Of a stretch of DNA of 64,000 bases, positions 8,007 to 14,769 are shown one piece after another; the stretch's first letter is position 1, and every line of letters begins with the position of its first letter. The position numbers were made by a program, and so were the translations under genes. The notes under the pieces are model-generated. The model was given only the letters and a program-made list of their open reading frames with translations, was not told the DNA's origin and made no database searches. The stretch lies in the NCBI RefSeq assembly GCF_000013885.1, contig NC_007964.1, positions 2,652,001-2,716,000 on the forward strand, in the 5' to 3' direction. This DNA comes from Nitrobacter hamburgensis X14 (GTDB taxonomy: Bacteria; Pseudomonadota; Alphaproteobacteria; Rhizobiales; Xanthobacteraceae).

Positions 8007-8593
8007 ACGCCCGCGACCTCCAAGTCCGCTTGATCTGCATGGATTTTTGTTTCTCGCCCGAAGATATGGAACAGGAGGACAACCCGACCGAGGTCATCCG
8101 CCTTCGATACCTTCATGATCCAGTCCTTCCACTCGCCGCGGACTACGCGAACGTCATCGCCGGCTTTAAATTCAGGCGGACCCCGCTTGCGCTTCGATGC
8201 CCGCAACGCCGCCCGCCGCGCGCGCTCTTCTTCATCGAGGTAGCGACCAAATTCCTCTGTTTCGCTCACAGCGATGAGGTCCATGGCCACGTCCGGTACC
8301 GCCTGCGGTTCACCCGCTTCGTCCTTGAGGTAGCCGGTGATTCCCGGGACGATCCGAACCTCCGCGAATTTCTCATCGCCGGCATCGAACTGAACGAAAA
8401 TATAACCGGGGAACATAGGTCGGGCGATCTCGCGGGTCAGCTTGCGCCCCTTGTCGTCCCGCCGGCCGGTCGGAACGCGGCGATAAACGACTGGCGCGTA
8501 AGGATCAAACCCACGCGCCACCAGGCCGCGCGCCGCCTTGTCTTCGTGCGCTGGTCTCGTTTGAAGAACGTACCAAATTGATTTGCCTGTCAT
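8003..8593 (-). CDS. NusG-like transcription antitermination protein (phage-encoded)
   Basis: A 196-residue NusG/RfaH-type protein. Residues 6-100 form the NGN domain (WYVLQTRPAHEDKAARGLVA, then RPMFPGYIFVQFD and IVPGITGYL). Residues 140-190 carry a KOW domain (FKAGDDVRVVRGEWKDWIMK). NGN domains bind the RNA polymerase clamp and raise processivity; phage or specialised paralogues usually relieve termination of a particular operon. Here it is penultimate in the early operon, ahead of an HTH protein and upstream of the leftward late genes, a position fitting a late-gene antiterminator. The start is the ATG at 8593 with AAGGG upstream; the TTG at 8599 is less likely. The target operon is inferred. 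Confidence 0.88.
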   Translation of the reverse strand: MTGKSIWYVLQTRPAHEDKAARGLVARGFDPYAPVVYRRVPTGRRDDKGRKLTREIARPMFPGYIFVQFDAGDEKFAEVRIVPGITGYLKDEAGEPQAVPDVAMDLIAVSETEEFGRYLDEEERARRAALRASKRKRGPPEFKAGDDVRVVRGEWKDWIMKVSKADDLGRVVLLFHIFGRETKIHADQADLEVAGV

Positions 8594-8614
8594 CGACAAT
8601 AGCCCTTTCGCAAC

Positions 8615-8950
8615 TCAAGCCCGGCTCGCCGGATTCGCAGCGGCGTGATCCTCCGTCAGTCGGTCGATGATGGCACCGATAATCGCCGTCGGATTACCGG
8701 CCCCGTCGCGTGAAATGGCGCGCTTGATGGTTTCCAGGGGCGTGCCGTGCTGCAGGGCCAGTGACAACACCACGGCCGCGTCACGGGCGGTCGCCTGCAC
8801 GCCCTGCCCGGTCTTGCCGCCGTCGATGAAGACCTCACCGGGATTGCCGTCGGGATAGAAACCCACGGTGACGTAGAACTGCTGGTTCCAGAACCTGATC
8901 TGGAAGGTTTCGCAGGCGCGACGCTGGGGCAGGATCTGGCGGGTCATCAT
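8615..8950 (-). CDS. TSCPD-domain protein (ribonucleotide-reductase C-terminal-like)
   Basis: A 111-residue stand-alone TSCPD domain, the segment otherwise found at the C-terminus of B12-dependent ribonucleotide reductases. The diagnostic stretch is GFYPDGNPGEVFIDGGKTGQ followed by ATARDAAVVLSLALQHGTPL and the helix ETIKRAISRDGAG. Small free-standing versions are common in alphaproteobacterial phages; their function is unclear and may relate to nucleotide metabolism. It overlaps the preceding gene (ATGA) and is part of the early operon. The domain call is firm; the function is not known. Confidence 0.8.
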   Translation of the reverse strand: MMTRQILPQRRACETFQIRFWNQQFYVTVGFYPDGNPGEVFIDGGKTGQGVQATARDAAVVLSLALQHGTPLETIKRAISRDGAGNPTAIIGAIIDRLTEDHAAANPASRA

Positions 8951-9138
8951 TCAGCGCACCACGGTTTATCGCTGAGCGATCGCCATTCCTTCATCGTCCG
9001 GATGACTGGATAGCAGCCAGGACGGCGGCACATGACGAACCCACCCGCGGCGGCCATCAGCGTCAGCTTGCCGACGTCGTCAAACTTGATCACCGGAATC
9101 TCCCCGGCCTTAACGTTGGGGTTAACCTGGGCGCGCAT
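8947..9138 (-). CDS. Small phage protein, hypothetical
   Basis: A 63-residue protein starting MRAQVNPNVKAGEIPVIKFD, whose ATG overlaps the upstream stop (TGATG) and whose stop overlaps the next ATG. Three cysteines lie in the C-terminal half (MCRRPGCYP and the terminal PWCAE). The composition and coupled overlaps on both sides support it as a real gene of the early operon. No family is recognised. A longer frame upstream runs into the previous gene and is not used. Confidence 0.65.
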   Translation of the reverse strand: MRAQVNPNVKAGEIPVIKFDDVGKLTLMAAAGGFVMCRRPGCYPVIRTMKEWRSLSDKPWCAE

Positions 9139-9419
9139 CACACCGGCACCTCGCGGACGTGGTCTATGATCGTGCAGTTGCGCCAATCGGCGCTGGCCTC
9201 GCGCGCGGCCTCGCGAGCCTCCCCGTAAGACGCGCCATCCCAAAGTCCGATCTCACCTCCACACGCCTCGTACAGCGTGACGAAGTACCTCAACACGGGT
9301 GGAGCGTGGACAATCCGCTTCTCACCCCGACAAGACAGGACCGTGCTTTCGGCGACGCGCGCGCAGTCGATGACGACCCGGTCGGATCGGCGCGGGATAA
9401 ACTGCACGACGTTGCTCAT
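9138..9419 (-). CDS. Hypothetical phage protein
   Basis: A 93-residue acidic-to-neutral protein beginning MSNVVQFIPRRSDRVVIDCA. Its ATG makes an ATGA overlap with the stop of the ParB-like gene, and its own stop overlaps the next start, so it sits in a tightly coupled run. A pair of Ala/Glu-rich helices (YGEAREAAREASADW) is followed by a short strand and the end CTIIDHVREVPV. The MSNVVQF-type opening is common among small phage proteins near replication genes. No function can be assigned. Confidence 0.65.
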   Translation of the reverse strand: MSNVVQFIPRRSDRVVIDCARVAESTVLSCRGEKRIVHAPPVLRYFVTLYEACGGEIGLWDGASYGEAREAAREASADWRNCTIIDHVREVPV

Positions 9420-10549
9420 GACGCCCTCGAAACCTCTTCGGCTCGATAGGCGCAGTCGGCACACTCCGTTGCCCTCAGCCCGCCGACAAATGGCGAGCCG
9501 CACGGGCCGCAACGCCGAAGGTGGTTGCCTGCGACCCAGCCACGCAACGAGGGGCGGTCGTCCCGCTTCGCCCCGTCGGCCACAGATTGGCCCTTGCGCT
9601 CCGGCGGCAAGAGCGAGCGCGGCCTATCCTCATTGTCGCTGATAGGCGCAGGCACGATTTGGGAAATCTTCGCCACGGCTTTGCCGAGTGTCTTTTTGGA
9701 TGCCTCAATTTTGAGGGCAGCGGACGGCTGGGATTTCAGCGCTGCCGACCTGCGACCCTTGAACCAAGTGATCGCCAGCGCCTTCCAGAGCGGCGTGGTC
9801 GGATGGGCGGCGCGGAACACGTTCGCGTCGTTGTATGCCTTTCGGCCCATCGCACTGATCGTCGCCACAAAGGTCCCGTCGCTGATCTGGCCGCGGTAGT
9901 CCGCGCCGAAGAGCAGGAGATCGATGGCCTTGATCTCGATCTGCGTCAGCGGCGCGACCTTGGCCTCCACCGCAATCTTGAGCACCCTGACCGCATCATC
10001 GCACCCTCGCCCGCGAATGACGGCTCCGATCGCCGATATCGCCATGGTCTCGGCCGGCTTCGGTTCTTTCGACGGTGCGCGCAGCGTGCGAACACCCGCA
10101 GCGTCACAGACGGCCTCGATGCCGACCGCTTCAGCGTCGCCGGCGGCAATAGCCGCAACGTGGATTTGGGCGGCGGTGACGGCAACGCGGTCCTTGTTGT
10201 GACCGATGAAGGCCGCCGCCCGTTCGGCGCGCTCGTCGACGTCCACGATCATGATAGGTATCTGGTCGACCTCGGGATGAGTGGCGGCTGCGATGGCGGT
10301 GTGCTGGCCGTCGATCAGTTCGAGCCCGGCATCGGTCAGCACCGCGCACGGCGCCTTGAACTTGGCCCAATCCCATCCGGCCACGATCTTGCGGACCAGT
10401 TTCAGGCTGCGTTCGCTGCTGTCGCGCTGATAGCCTTCGTCGACGAGCAACGTTGCCGGATCGACCCACTCAAAGATCGGCTTCGCCCGCGGCGTGCCGC
10501 CGGGGATGAAACCGTTGATCTCGATGGGAGCGATCGGGCGATGGGTCAC
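9416..10549 (-). CDS. ParB/sulfiredoxin-like domain protein with C-terminal zinc ribbon
   Basis: A 377-residue protein with a ParB-N-like (DUF6551-type) domain: YQRD at 40-43 and LIDGQHTAIAA around residues 78-88, the motif that in related phage proteins replaces the GERR box. A helical middle region follows. The C-terminus carries four cysteines in zinc-ribbon spacing (347, 350, 363, 366). It starts with a GTG overlapping the upstream stop (GTGA). Proteins of this type sit in phage early operons. Related ParB-fold domains bind DNA or nucleotide, so a role in replication or template handling is plausible but unproven. Confidence 0.75.
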   Translation of the reverse strand: MTHRPIAPIEINGFIPGGTPRAKPIFEWVDPATLLVDEGYQRDSSERSLKLVRKIVAGWDWAKFKAPCAVLTDAGLELIDGQHTAIAAATHPEVDQIPIMIVDVDERAERAAAFIGHNKDRVAVTAAQIHVAAIAAGDAEAVGIEAVCDAAGVRTLRAPSKEPKPAETMAISAIGAVIRGRGCDDAVRVLKIAVEAKVAPLTQIEIKAIDLLLFGADYRGQISDGTFVATISAMGRKAYNDANVFRAAHPTTPLWKALAITWFKGRRSAALKSQPSAALKIEASKKTLGKAVAKISQIVPAPISDNEDRPRSLLPPERKGQSVADGAKRDDRPSLRGWVAGNHLRRCGPCGSPFVGGLRATECADCAYRAEEVSRAS

Positions 10550-11277
10550 CGCGCCACCGCCTTTTGATCCTGAAACGTTACGTCGACCGTTACGTTCTCC
10601 GTTACGTCATCATGACGTTGCGGCTTTGGCTCGAAACCCAGGCCATACCGGTCATAGTGCGCTTTGAGCGCATCCCCTTGAAGCGACCTGAACTCTGGCT
10701 TGGCTTCGCGCGGTGGTTCGCTGAGGTTTAATCCCCAGTTCTCACCGTATTTTTCCTTCATTTGCCGAAGCGTTGGCCGGACAACGCGGTCGGGATTATC
10801 CGGCAAACCGACACGCGCCGTGAGTACGCGCTGGATGTTGGTGCGGTCAGTCAGCAGCGGAATCATCTCGTCGGCGACGACCTTGCGCAGCCGTGGTGCA
10901 GAAGGCGGGAAATCAAGGCTCACGTCCTCAGCCTGGCCCAGTTTGATCTTCCGGAAGCCTCGCTGGATCGCCCACAACGGCAGGTCCGACAGCAGATCGG
11001 TGTAGGCCAGCGTCATCGCCACAGCCTCGTCGCTTGAGACCGCCCTCGCCGACTTGAACGCCAGCATGAGCGCAGCGATCTCGCCTGTGATCTGGTCGGT
11101 GGTTGCCGGTACCCTGAAGCACTCGGTGTTGTCGACGAACGCAGCAAGCCGCTGTCGGACATCGGGCGCCAGCGGTCGCGTGAGTTCGTCACCGACCAGT
11201 GAGTTCTTTGCGTCGGTCAGTGCCGCTCGATCCGCCTGGCTGATTTGGGGTGACGTCGATGATCGGACCATCTGCAT
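10546..11277 (-). CDS. Hypothetical protein of the phage replication module
   Basis: A 243-residue, mostly helical protein. The start at 11277 follows AGGAGC with a normal gap and overlaps the 3' end of the replication protein gene by 89 nt. The middle section (DLPLWAIQRGFRKIKLGQAE, then FPPSAPRLRKVV) resembles proteins found next to replication initiators in rhizobial prophages, a place where a helicase loader (lambda P role) is expected. No Walker motif is visible, so it is not a DnaC-type ATPase. The replication-partner role is inferred from position. Confidence 0.6.
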   Translation of the reverse strand: MQMVRSSTSPQISQADRAALTDAKNSLVGDELTRPLAPDVRQRLAAFVDNTECFRVPATTDQITGEIAALMLAFKSARAVSSDEAVAMTLAYTDLLSDLPLWAIQRGFRKIKLGQAEDVSLDFPPSAPRLRKVVADEMIPLLTDRTNIQRVLTARVGLPDNPDRVVRPTLRQMKEKYGENWGLNLSEPPREAKPEFRSLQGDALKAHYDRYGLGFEPKPQRHDDVTENVTVDVTFQDQKAVAR

Positions 11278-12202
11278 GCTGTTGCTCCTGTCGCTTGCGA
11301 TCCATGAGGATTGTTGCGAAGCCGTTGGTGACGCGTTCCTGGAATTGTTGGGGGTGGCTACCGCTCCGCAGGGCGGGCGAGGTCTGGGCAAACTTCACCG
11401 AGTTGCGCAGCCAAGTGCGGCTCGCTGCCTCCCAATCAGCAAACGTACTGCCCTTGGCGCGATGGTGATCGATGAAGCGATCAAACTCGTTGGCGCCGTC
11501 GGTCACTCCAAGTCGGTCGGCTTGCTCGGTGAAGTAATCGCGAAGGCCTTGCAGCCGCAGATCGGCCGGCACGGATGATTTTTGAGGCGAAGCTTTTCGC
11601 TTGCTGATTGGCTTGATGTTACGAAGGGCCTTCGAAGCCCCTTCGATGGGGCTTGCATCCTCATCCGAAGGATGAGGTGTGACTGTGTCAGTGCTAGTGA
11701 CTGTGACAGTGACAGTGGCTTCGATGGGGCTTTGAATGGGCTTCGAAGCCCCTTCGATGGGGCTTTCATCATCGGGCGCTTTTGGTGGTTCTGGAAGTTG
11801 GTACGCGGCACCGTACTTTTCGAAAAACGCCCGTTTGAAGCGGGGATTTTCAATTTCATCGAAGAACCGAATGACGTGCTTGATGCGCTTGTCGCCCCCC
11901 TTCAAGGCATCACCGATCTGGAAACGTGCCATTTCGCGGACCCAGACCGTCTCGGTCTCGGGATCGAAGCTGCAGAAGCCCAGTTCGCAGAGCTTGGTAA
12001 GCCCCTTCGAAGCCCCTTCGATGGTCCTTCCTGTTTCGATTTTGATGTAGTCGATGGGGCATCGAAACACGCCGATGATGTTCGCGTGTGGCGACGTCAT
12101 CAAGTACAGCGCCACCACCTGGGCATCGACATCCTGACGCAATGCCCGGCCGGTGGCTCCGGTCCAGAACGATGGCTTGACGACGCCGTAGTTCATGCTC
12201 AT
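11189..12202 (-). CDS. Phage replication initiator-like protein with repeat-bearing linker
   Basis: A 337-residue protein with a conserved N-terminal winged-helix region (SFWTGATGRALRQDVDAQVV, LYLMTSPHANIIGVF, TIEGASKGLTKL), a pattern I associate with replication proteins of Bradyrhizobium-type phages. A low-complexity linker holds two further SPIEGASK units and a Thr/Val run (ATVTVTVTSTDTVT). The C-terminal domain spans about 215-290. GGAGG lies five bases before the ATG at 12202, which overlaps the upstream stop (ATGA). The DNA under the SPIEGASK units forms repeated inverted-repeat blocks like iterons, reminiscent of lambda ori inside gene O. The initiator role is inferred. Confidence 0.7.
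   Translation of the reverse strand: MSMNYGVVKPSFWTGATGRALRQDVDAQVVALYLMTSPHANIIGVFRCPIDYIKIETGRTIEGASKGLTKLCELGFCSFDPETETVWVREMARFQIGDALKGGDKRIKHVIRFFDEIENPRFKRAFFEKYGAAYQLPEPPKAPDDESPIEGASKPIQSPIEATVTVTVTSTDTVTPHPSDEDASPIEGASKALRNIKPISKRKASPQKSSVPADLRLQGLRDYFTEQADRLGVTDGANEFDRFIDHHRAKGSTFADWEAASRTWLRNSVKFAQTSPALRSGSHPQQFQERVTNGFATILMDRKRQEQQHADGPIIDVTPNQPGGSSGTDRRKELTGR
11635..12024. repeat. Iteron-like repeats inside the replication gene (candidate phage origin)
   Basis: The 20-bp unit AAGCCCCTTCGATGGGGCTT, with perfect 7-bp inverted arms, occurs at 11635-11654 and 11746-11765. A shortened copy (GGCTTCGATGGGGCTTT) lies at 11718-11734, and a fused variant at 11999-12024 has two AGCCCCTTCGA units in tandem. 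In protein terms they read IEGASK. Lambdoid phages carry origin iterons within the initiator gene, so these blocks are candidates for initiator binding sites. Alternatively they are a simple coding duplication. Confidence 0.5.
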
Positions 12203-12405
12203 GAGGCCCTCCACAAGGGCCACAGGAAATACTCACCCGACGGCGTCGCCACGGCGATGACGTTGCCGGCGCGGACGCTGTCGACGATCTCGCGCGGTTC
12301 AGCCGTCGGGCTCGTCGGCGCCGGCACCAACCCTGCGCCAAGAGCAACAGCGATTGCCTTGCTGCAAAACAGGCTGGCAACATTAGGCGGGCAGGATCTA
12401 TTCAT
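12199..12405 (-). CDS. Small hypothetical protein of the early operon
   Basis: A 68-residue protein beginning MNRSCPPNVASLFCSKAIAV. The start makes an ATGA overlap with the regulator gene upstream, and its stop makes an ATGA overlap with the replication gene downstream, so translation is coupled on both sides. The C-terminal half (DSVRAGNVIAVATPSGEYFL) looks like a small beta-rich unit. The N-terminal half is moderately hydrophobic with two cysteines but lacks a clear transmembrane helix. No family is recognised. Confidence 0.6.
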   Translation of the reverse strand: MNRSCPPNVASLFCSKAIAVALGAGLVPAPTSPTAEPREIVDSVRAGNVIAVATPSGEYFLWPLWRAS

Positions 12406-12998
12406 CGCCCTCGCCCTCCGACTGTTCGGACGGTTTGGGCTTTGGTCGGAGCCATGGCGCCACGCCCAGCGCGATCAGTGTTCGGAGCCAAAAACCCCAA
12501 GGCGGTTTCCGCGCGGGCGAGTTTGGCACCGACGTTTTTACTGGCATCGATGTCACCTTTGATACGACGGCGCGCGCCAGCCTCAGCCAGCGGGCTTGTT
12601 TCGAGTTTGAGGATTTCTTGATCAATCTCGGCGGCCTGCCGACGCCGCGCGGCAATCGCCATCACGCGCTTCGCCCACCACCACCAACGCGGCTCTGCAT
12701 CGGCCATGAGCACGTTCAGGAATTCGAGACCGTTCTCACCCTGCAGAATCACCTGCAGTTCTTCGACTGTGTACGCCCGGGCGTTTGCTACCCGGTGTTT
12801 GGCGGTACGCTCACTGACCTTCAGTGTGTTTGCGATTAAAGCCCACGTTTTATGGGGTTGTTTGACTTTGAAGACGTTGGTGATCGCCGCCTGAAGAGGG
12901 GAAATGGTACTCAAACTGGGAAAAACATTACCCAATCTGTCACTCCCCTTTTTTGGCGAACCCGCCGTTCCTGCGTAGGCTTCGTGCATCGAGTTCAC
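12402..12998 (-). CDS. Phage DNA-binding regulator (HTH), possible CII-like activator
   Basis: Up to 198 residues; the core helix-turn-helix lies in the middle (WALIANTLKVSERTAKHRVA), preceded by SPLQAAITNVFKVKQPHKT and followed by YTVEELQVILQGENGLEFLN. It stands between the Cro-like gene and the replication gene, the place of lambda cII, so an early regulator is likely. The start is uncertain: GTG at 12998 and ATG at 12989 have no ribosome-binding site. A TTG at 12935 is preceded by AAGGGGAG and begins just before the conserved part, which may be the true start. The C-terminal third is Arg/Ala-rich. Confidence 0.65.
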   Translation of the reverse strand: MNSMHEAYAGTAGSPKKGSDRLGNVFPSLSTISPLQAAITNVFKVKQPHKTWALIANTLKVSERTAKHRVANARAYTVEELQVILQGENGLEFLNVLMADAEPRWWWWAKRVMAIAARRRQAAEIDQEILKLETSPLAEAGARRRIKGDIDASKNVGAKLARAETALGFLAPNTDRAGRGAMAPTKAQTVRTVGGRGR

Positions 12999-13016
12999 TC
13001 ACACGAGGTTGGAAAA

Positions 13017-13205
13017 ATGGAACGCACACAGACAGACCGGCGCGCACGCCGATCGATCAGCCGACCGCGGCGGCAGGCGTTGCTGCGCGATCGCCGGTGT
13101 CATGACCGGGCGTTAGCGATTCGGAAGTTTCGGGAATGGGATCGGGCGATGCAGCGCCAGCACGGGGCGCTGTACTATCGGGTGATGGGGTGGACGGTGC
13201 ATTGA
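13017..13205 (+). CDS. Small very basic protein, hypothetical
   Basis: A 62-residue protein with about one third Arg/Lys/His (MERTQTDRRARRSISRPRRQ at the start, YYRVMGWTVH at the end). CGAGG precedes the ATG by about nine bases. It lies opposite to the early operon, in the gap between the Cro-like gene and the next regulator, so it would be transcribed against the early message. It could be a real small nucleic-acid-binding protein or chance coding in a leader region. Evidence is limited to the start signal and composition. Confidence 0.4.
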   Translation: MERTQTDRRARRSISRPRRQALLRDRRCHDRALAIRKFREWDRAMQRQHGALYYRVMGWTVH

Positions 13206-13217
13206 TGGATGCCGCCG

Positions 13218-13466
13218 TCATGCCGCACGCTCCGGCTCGGAGGGGGCGGCTCTGGTCGGGAGAAAGTCCGATGCGGTCAGGGCGATCGAATTCGCGTTTG
13301 CATAATCCAGTAGCGCCAGGTGATGACGCTGCGGAATGACGCCGTTGGTGCCGCCTTTGTCACGAGGGTATTGCCAGCGGTACGGAGCCGTAGAGGCGGT
13401 CCCCGTGATTGTGGCAACGACGGCCTCGCCTCCGAGGCGGTGGATGATCGAATGAGCTGGCTCCAT
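13218..13466 (-). CDS. Cro/YdaS-like early regulator
   Basis: An 82-residue protein whose HTH (HSIIHRLGGEAVVATITGTA) and following RWQYPRDKGGTNGVIPQRHH match the YdaS/Cro-type antitoxin-regulator family typical of the gene divergent from a CI-like repressor. The end of the domain is LLDYANANSIALTASDFLP. It is transcribed leftward as the first gene of the early operon and divergent from the S24 repressor. The ATG at 13466 is preferred; upstream codons to a TTG at 13502 would read through a perfect operator palindrome. It would repress the repressor promoter at induction. Confidence 0.75.
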   Translation of the reverse strand: MEPAHSIIHRLGGEAVVATITGTASTAPYRWQYPRDKGGTNGVIPQRHHLALLDYANANSIALTASDFLPTRAAPSEPERAA

Positions 13467-13470
13467 AACT

Positions 13471-13497
13471 GCAATGTTCTGATAATCAGAACATTGC
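13471..13497. promoter_or_regulatory. 27-bp perfect palindrome, probable repressor operator
   Basis: Arms GCAATGTTCTGAT and ATCAGAACATTGC (13 bp each) flank a single central A. It lies in the divergent region, five bases upstream of the Cro-like ATG and 63 bp upstream of the repressor ATG. The core TTCTGA-N3-TCAGAA recurs in the second dyad at 13533, as expected for operators bound by one dimeric repressor. In RNA it would also form a hairpin against the Cro-like start. Confidence 0.7.
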
Positions 13498-13532
13498 GTC
13501 AAGATAAATTTCCGATTTTCGTAATCGACAGC

Positions 13533-13551
13533 CTTTCTGAAATTCAGGAAG
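13533..13551. promoter_or_regulatory. Second operator-like dyad upstream of the repressor gene
   Basis: CTTTCTGAA, a central A, then TTCAGGAAG: a 19-bp dyad with one mismatch, ending eight bases before the repressor ATG. It shares the TTCTGA-type half site with the palindrome at 13471-13497, 62 bp away centre to centre and close to six helical turns. This spacing would allow cooperative binding and autoregulation. Confidence 0.55.
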
Positions 13552-13559
13552 CTGTGTAA

Positions 13560-14222
13560 ATGTCTGACGTTGAATGGATTATTGAGGGGCTAAAGAAGCC
13601 GGGCAAAAGCCAGACCGGCCTAGCAAAGGCGCTTGGCCGGGCACCCTCGGCCATCACAAGTCTACTCAAGGGAACGCGCGAGCTAAAAGCGCGAGAAATC
13701 CCGATCGTGAAAGAATACCTTGAGTCGGCGCCGCCGCCGCCAAAACAGACCAAAATCATCCACCCCTCCGGTCCGGAACAGTCCGAAGTCACCAAGGTCA
13801 GCGAAGGCTGGCCTAATACCGGGGAACGCACCGTCAGCGTCCGCGGTGTCGCCGTCGGTGGCGACGACGGGTTTTTCTACTTCGGAGATGTGATTGATAG
13901 GGTGAAACGTCCGCCCGGCATCGCCAACGCAAAGGACGTGGAAGCCCTTAACGTGGCTGGCGAAAGTATGGCTCCCCGCTTCGGACCAGGGGAACTGATC
14001 TACATCCAGCTTCGACCGCCGGCGCCAGGCGATGACATCGTGGTCGAGATCTACCCCGAGAAGGAGGGCGACCAGTCCAAAGGCTTCCTAAAACGGCTGG
14101 TGAGACGAACCGGGTTGCGGCTCTACTGCCAGCAGTTCAACCCGCCGGCCGATATCGAGTTTGATATGGGCGAGGTGAAGAACGTCTGGCGCGTGCTGAC
14201 GCTGCGGGATTTGTTGGGGTGA
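13560..14222 (+). CDS. CI-like repressor, HTH plus S24 peptidase domain
   Basis: A 220-residue LexA/CI-type repressor. An N-terminal HTH (residues about 17-40, QTGLAKALGRAPSAITSLLK) is linked by a Pro-rich hinge (SAPPPPKQTK) to a C-terminal S24 domain with nucleophile Ser136 (NVAGESMAPRFGPGELIYI) and general base Lys178 (GFLKRLVRR). The likely self-cleavage region is around VRGVAVGGDDG (about 95-104), although the usual Ala-Gly pair is Val-Gly here. RecA-dependent autocleavage would release lysogeny. The gene is divergent from the Cro-like gene, with operators between. It is the master switch of the prophage. Confidence 0.92.
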   Translation: MSDVEWIIEGLKKPGKSQTGLAKALGRAPSAITSLLKGTRELKAREIPIVKEYLESAPPPPKQTKIIHPSGPEQSEVTKVSEGWPNTGERTVSVRGVAVGGDDGFFYFGDVIDRVKRPPGIANAKDVEALNVAGESMAPRFGPGELIYIQLRPPAPGDDIVVEIYPEKEGDQSKGFLKRLVRRTGLRLYCQQFNPPADIEFDMGEVKNVWRVLTLRDLLG

Positions 14223-14273
14223 GTATCGTTATAAGTGTTTTAACTACAACGTGTTAGGGGCTAAGCGAGATTT

Positions 14274-14531
14274 ATGGTTGAACCTTTCCATTCTGACTGC
14301 CCGTTCTATTGTCCGCCACCTTCATCACAGCCCTACGCAGGGCCCTTACTGAAAGCAGTCAAAAGATTGCCTATGAGAGCCCGCGATATCCAATCGCACG
14401 CCGAAATTGGACGGCCGTGCGACAAAGCAAAATGTAAAAGCTGGGGGCTCTCTGTCTGGCTCACTCGAGAAGCCGCCGAACACGCCCGAGCGGTAATCCC
14501 TGCCTTTCGGGATTTCATCGGTATTAGGTAG
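14274..14531 (+). pseudogene. Phage hypothetical protein truncated by the TIR element
   Basis: An 85-codon frame downstream of the repressor. Its late section (CKSWGLSVWLTREAAEHARA) looks like a type of small phage protein that I recall as longer, continuing for several tens of residues after this motif. Here the frame stops at FIGIR, where the last codons and the TAG come from the 27-bp inverted repeat at 14519-14545. This supports truncation by insertion of the element that starts there. A short N-terminal protein might still be made. The intact length is from memory of the pattern. Confidence 0.55.
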
Positions 14532-14545
14532 CAAACTCACCAAGC
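14519..14545 (+). repeat. Left terminal inverted repeat (27 bp)
   Basis: Identical over 27 bp to the reverse complement of 16514-16540. It supplies the final GIR-stop codons of the truncated gene at 14274. Confidence 0.9.
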
Positions 14546-14648
14546 GACTTATTAGCCACCCCACAGGCCGCAACGCGCGGCCATTTTGATTCTGTGAATC
14601 TGTTAGAAATCATCGCGTTACCTTCTTTGGGACGCATCAACTTGAACA

Positions 14649-14667
14649 TGTTGCGAAATTCGCAACA
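14649..14667. promoter_or_regulatory. 19-bp perfect palindrome upstream of the winged-helix gene
   Basis: TGTTGCGAA, a central A, TTCGCAACA. It lies about 100 bp before the ATG at 14770, and another short inverted repeat (ATCAAC-GGT-GTTGAT) follows at 14669-14684. It is a likely operator for a dimeric regulator, possibly one of the winged-helix proteins of the same element. The sequence differs from the repressor operators at 13.5 kb. Confidence 0.5.
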
Positions 14668-14769
14668 CAATCAACGGTGTTGATGATGGAAAAGTGCATT
14701 GAAATATCCGTTGCAGGGGAACCCGACTCACCATATACGGGTGAAGTCTTAAAACCGGAAGCCGATTCC

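Noticed and set aside
13468..13502. TTG start at 13502 for the Cro-like gene
   Set aside because: It would translate through the perfect palindrome, and the conserved domain begins after the ATG at 13466.
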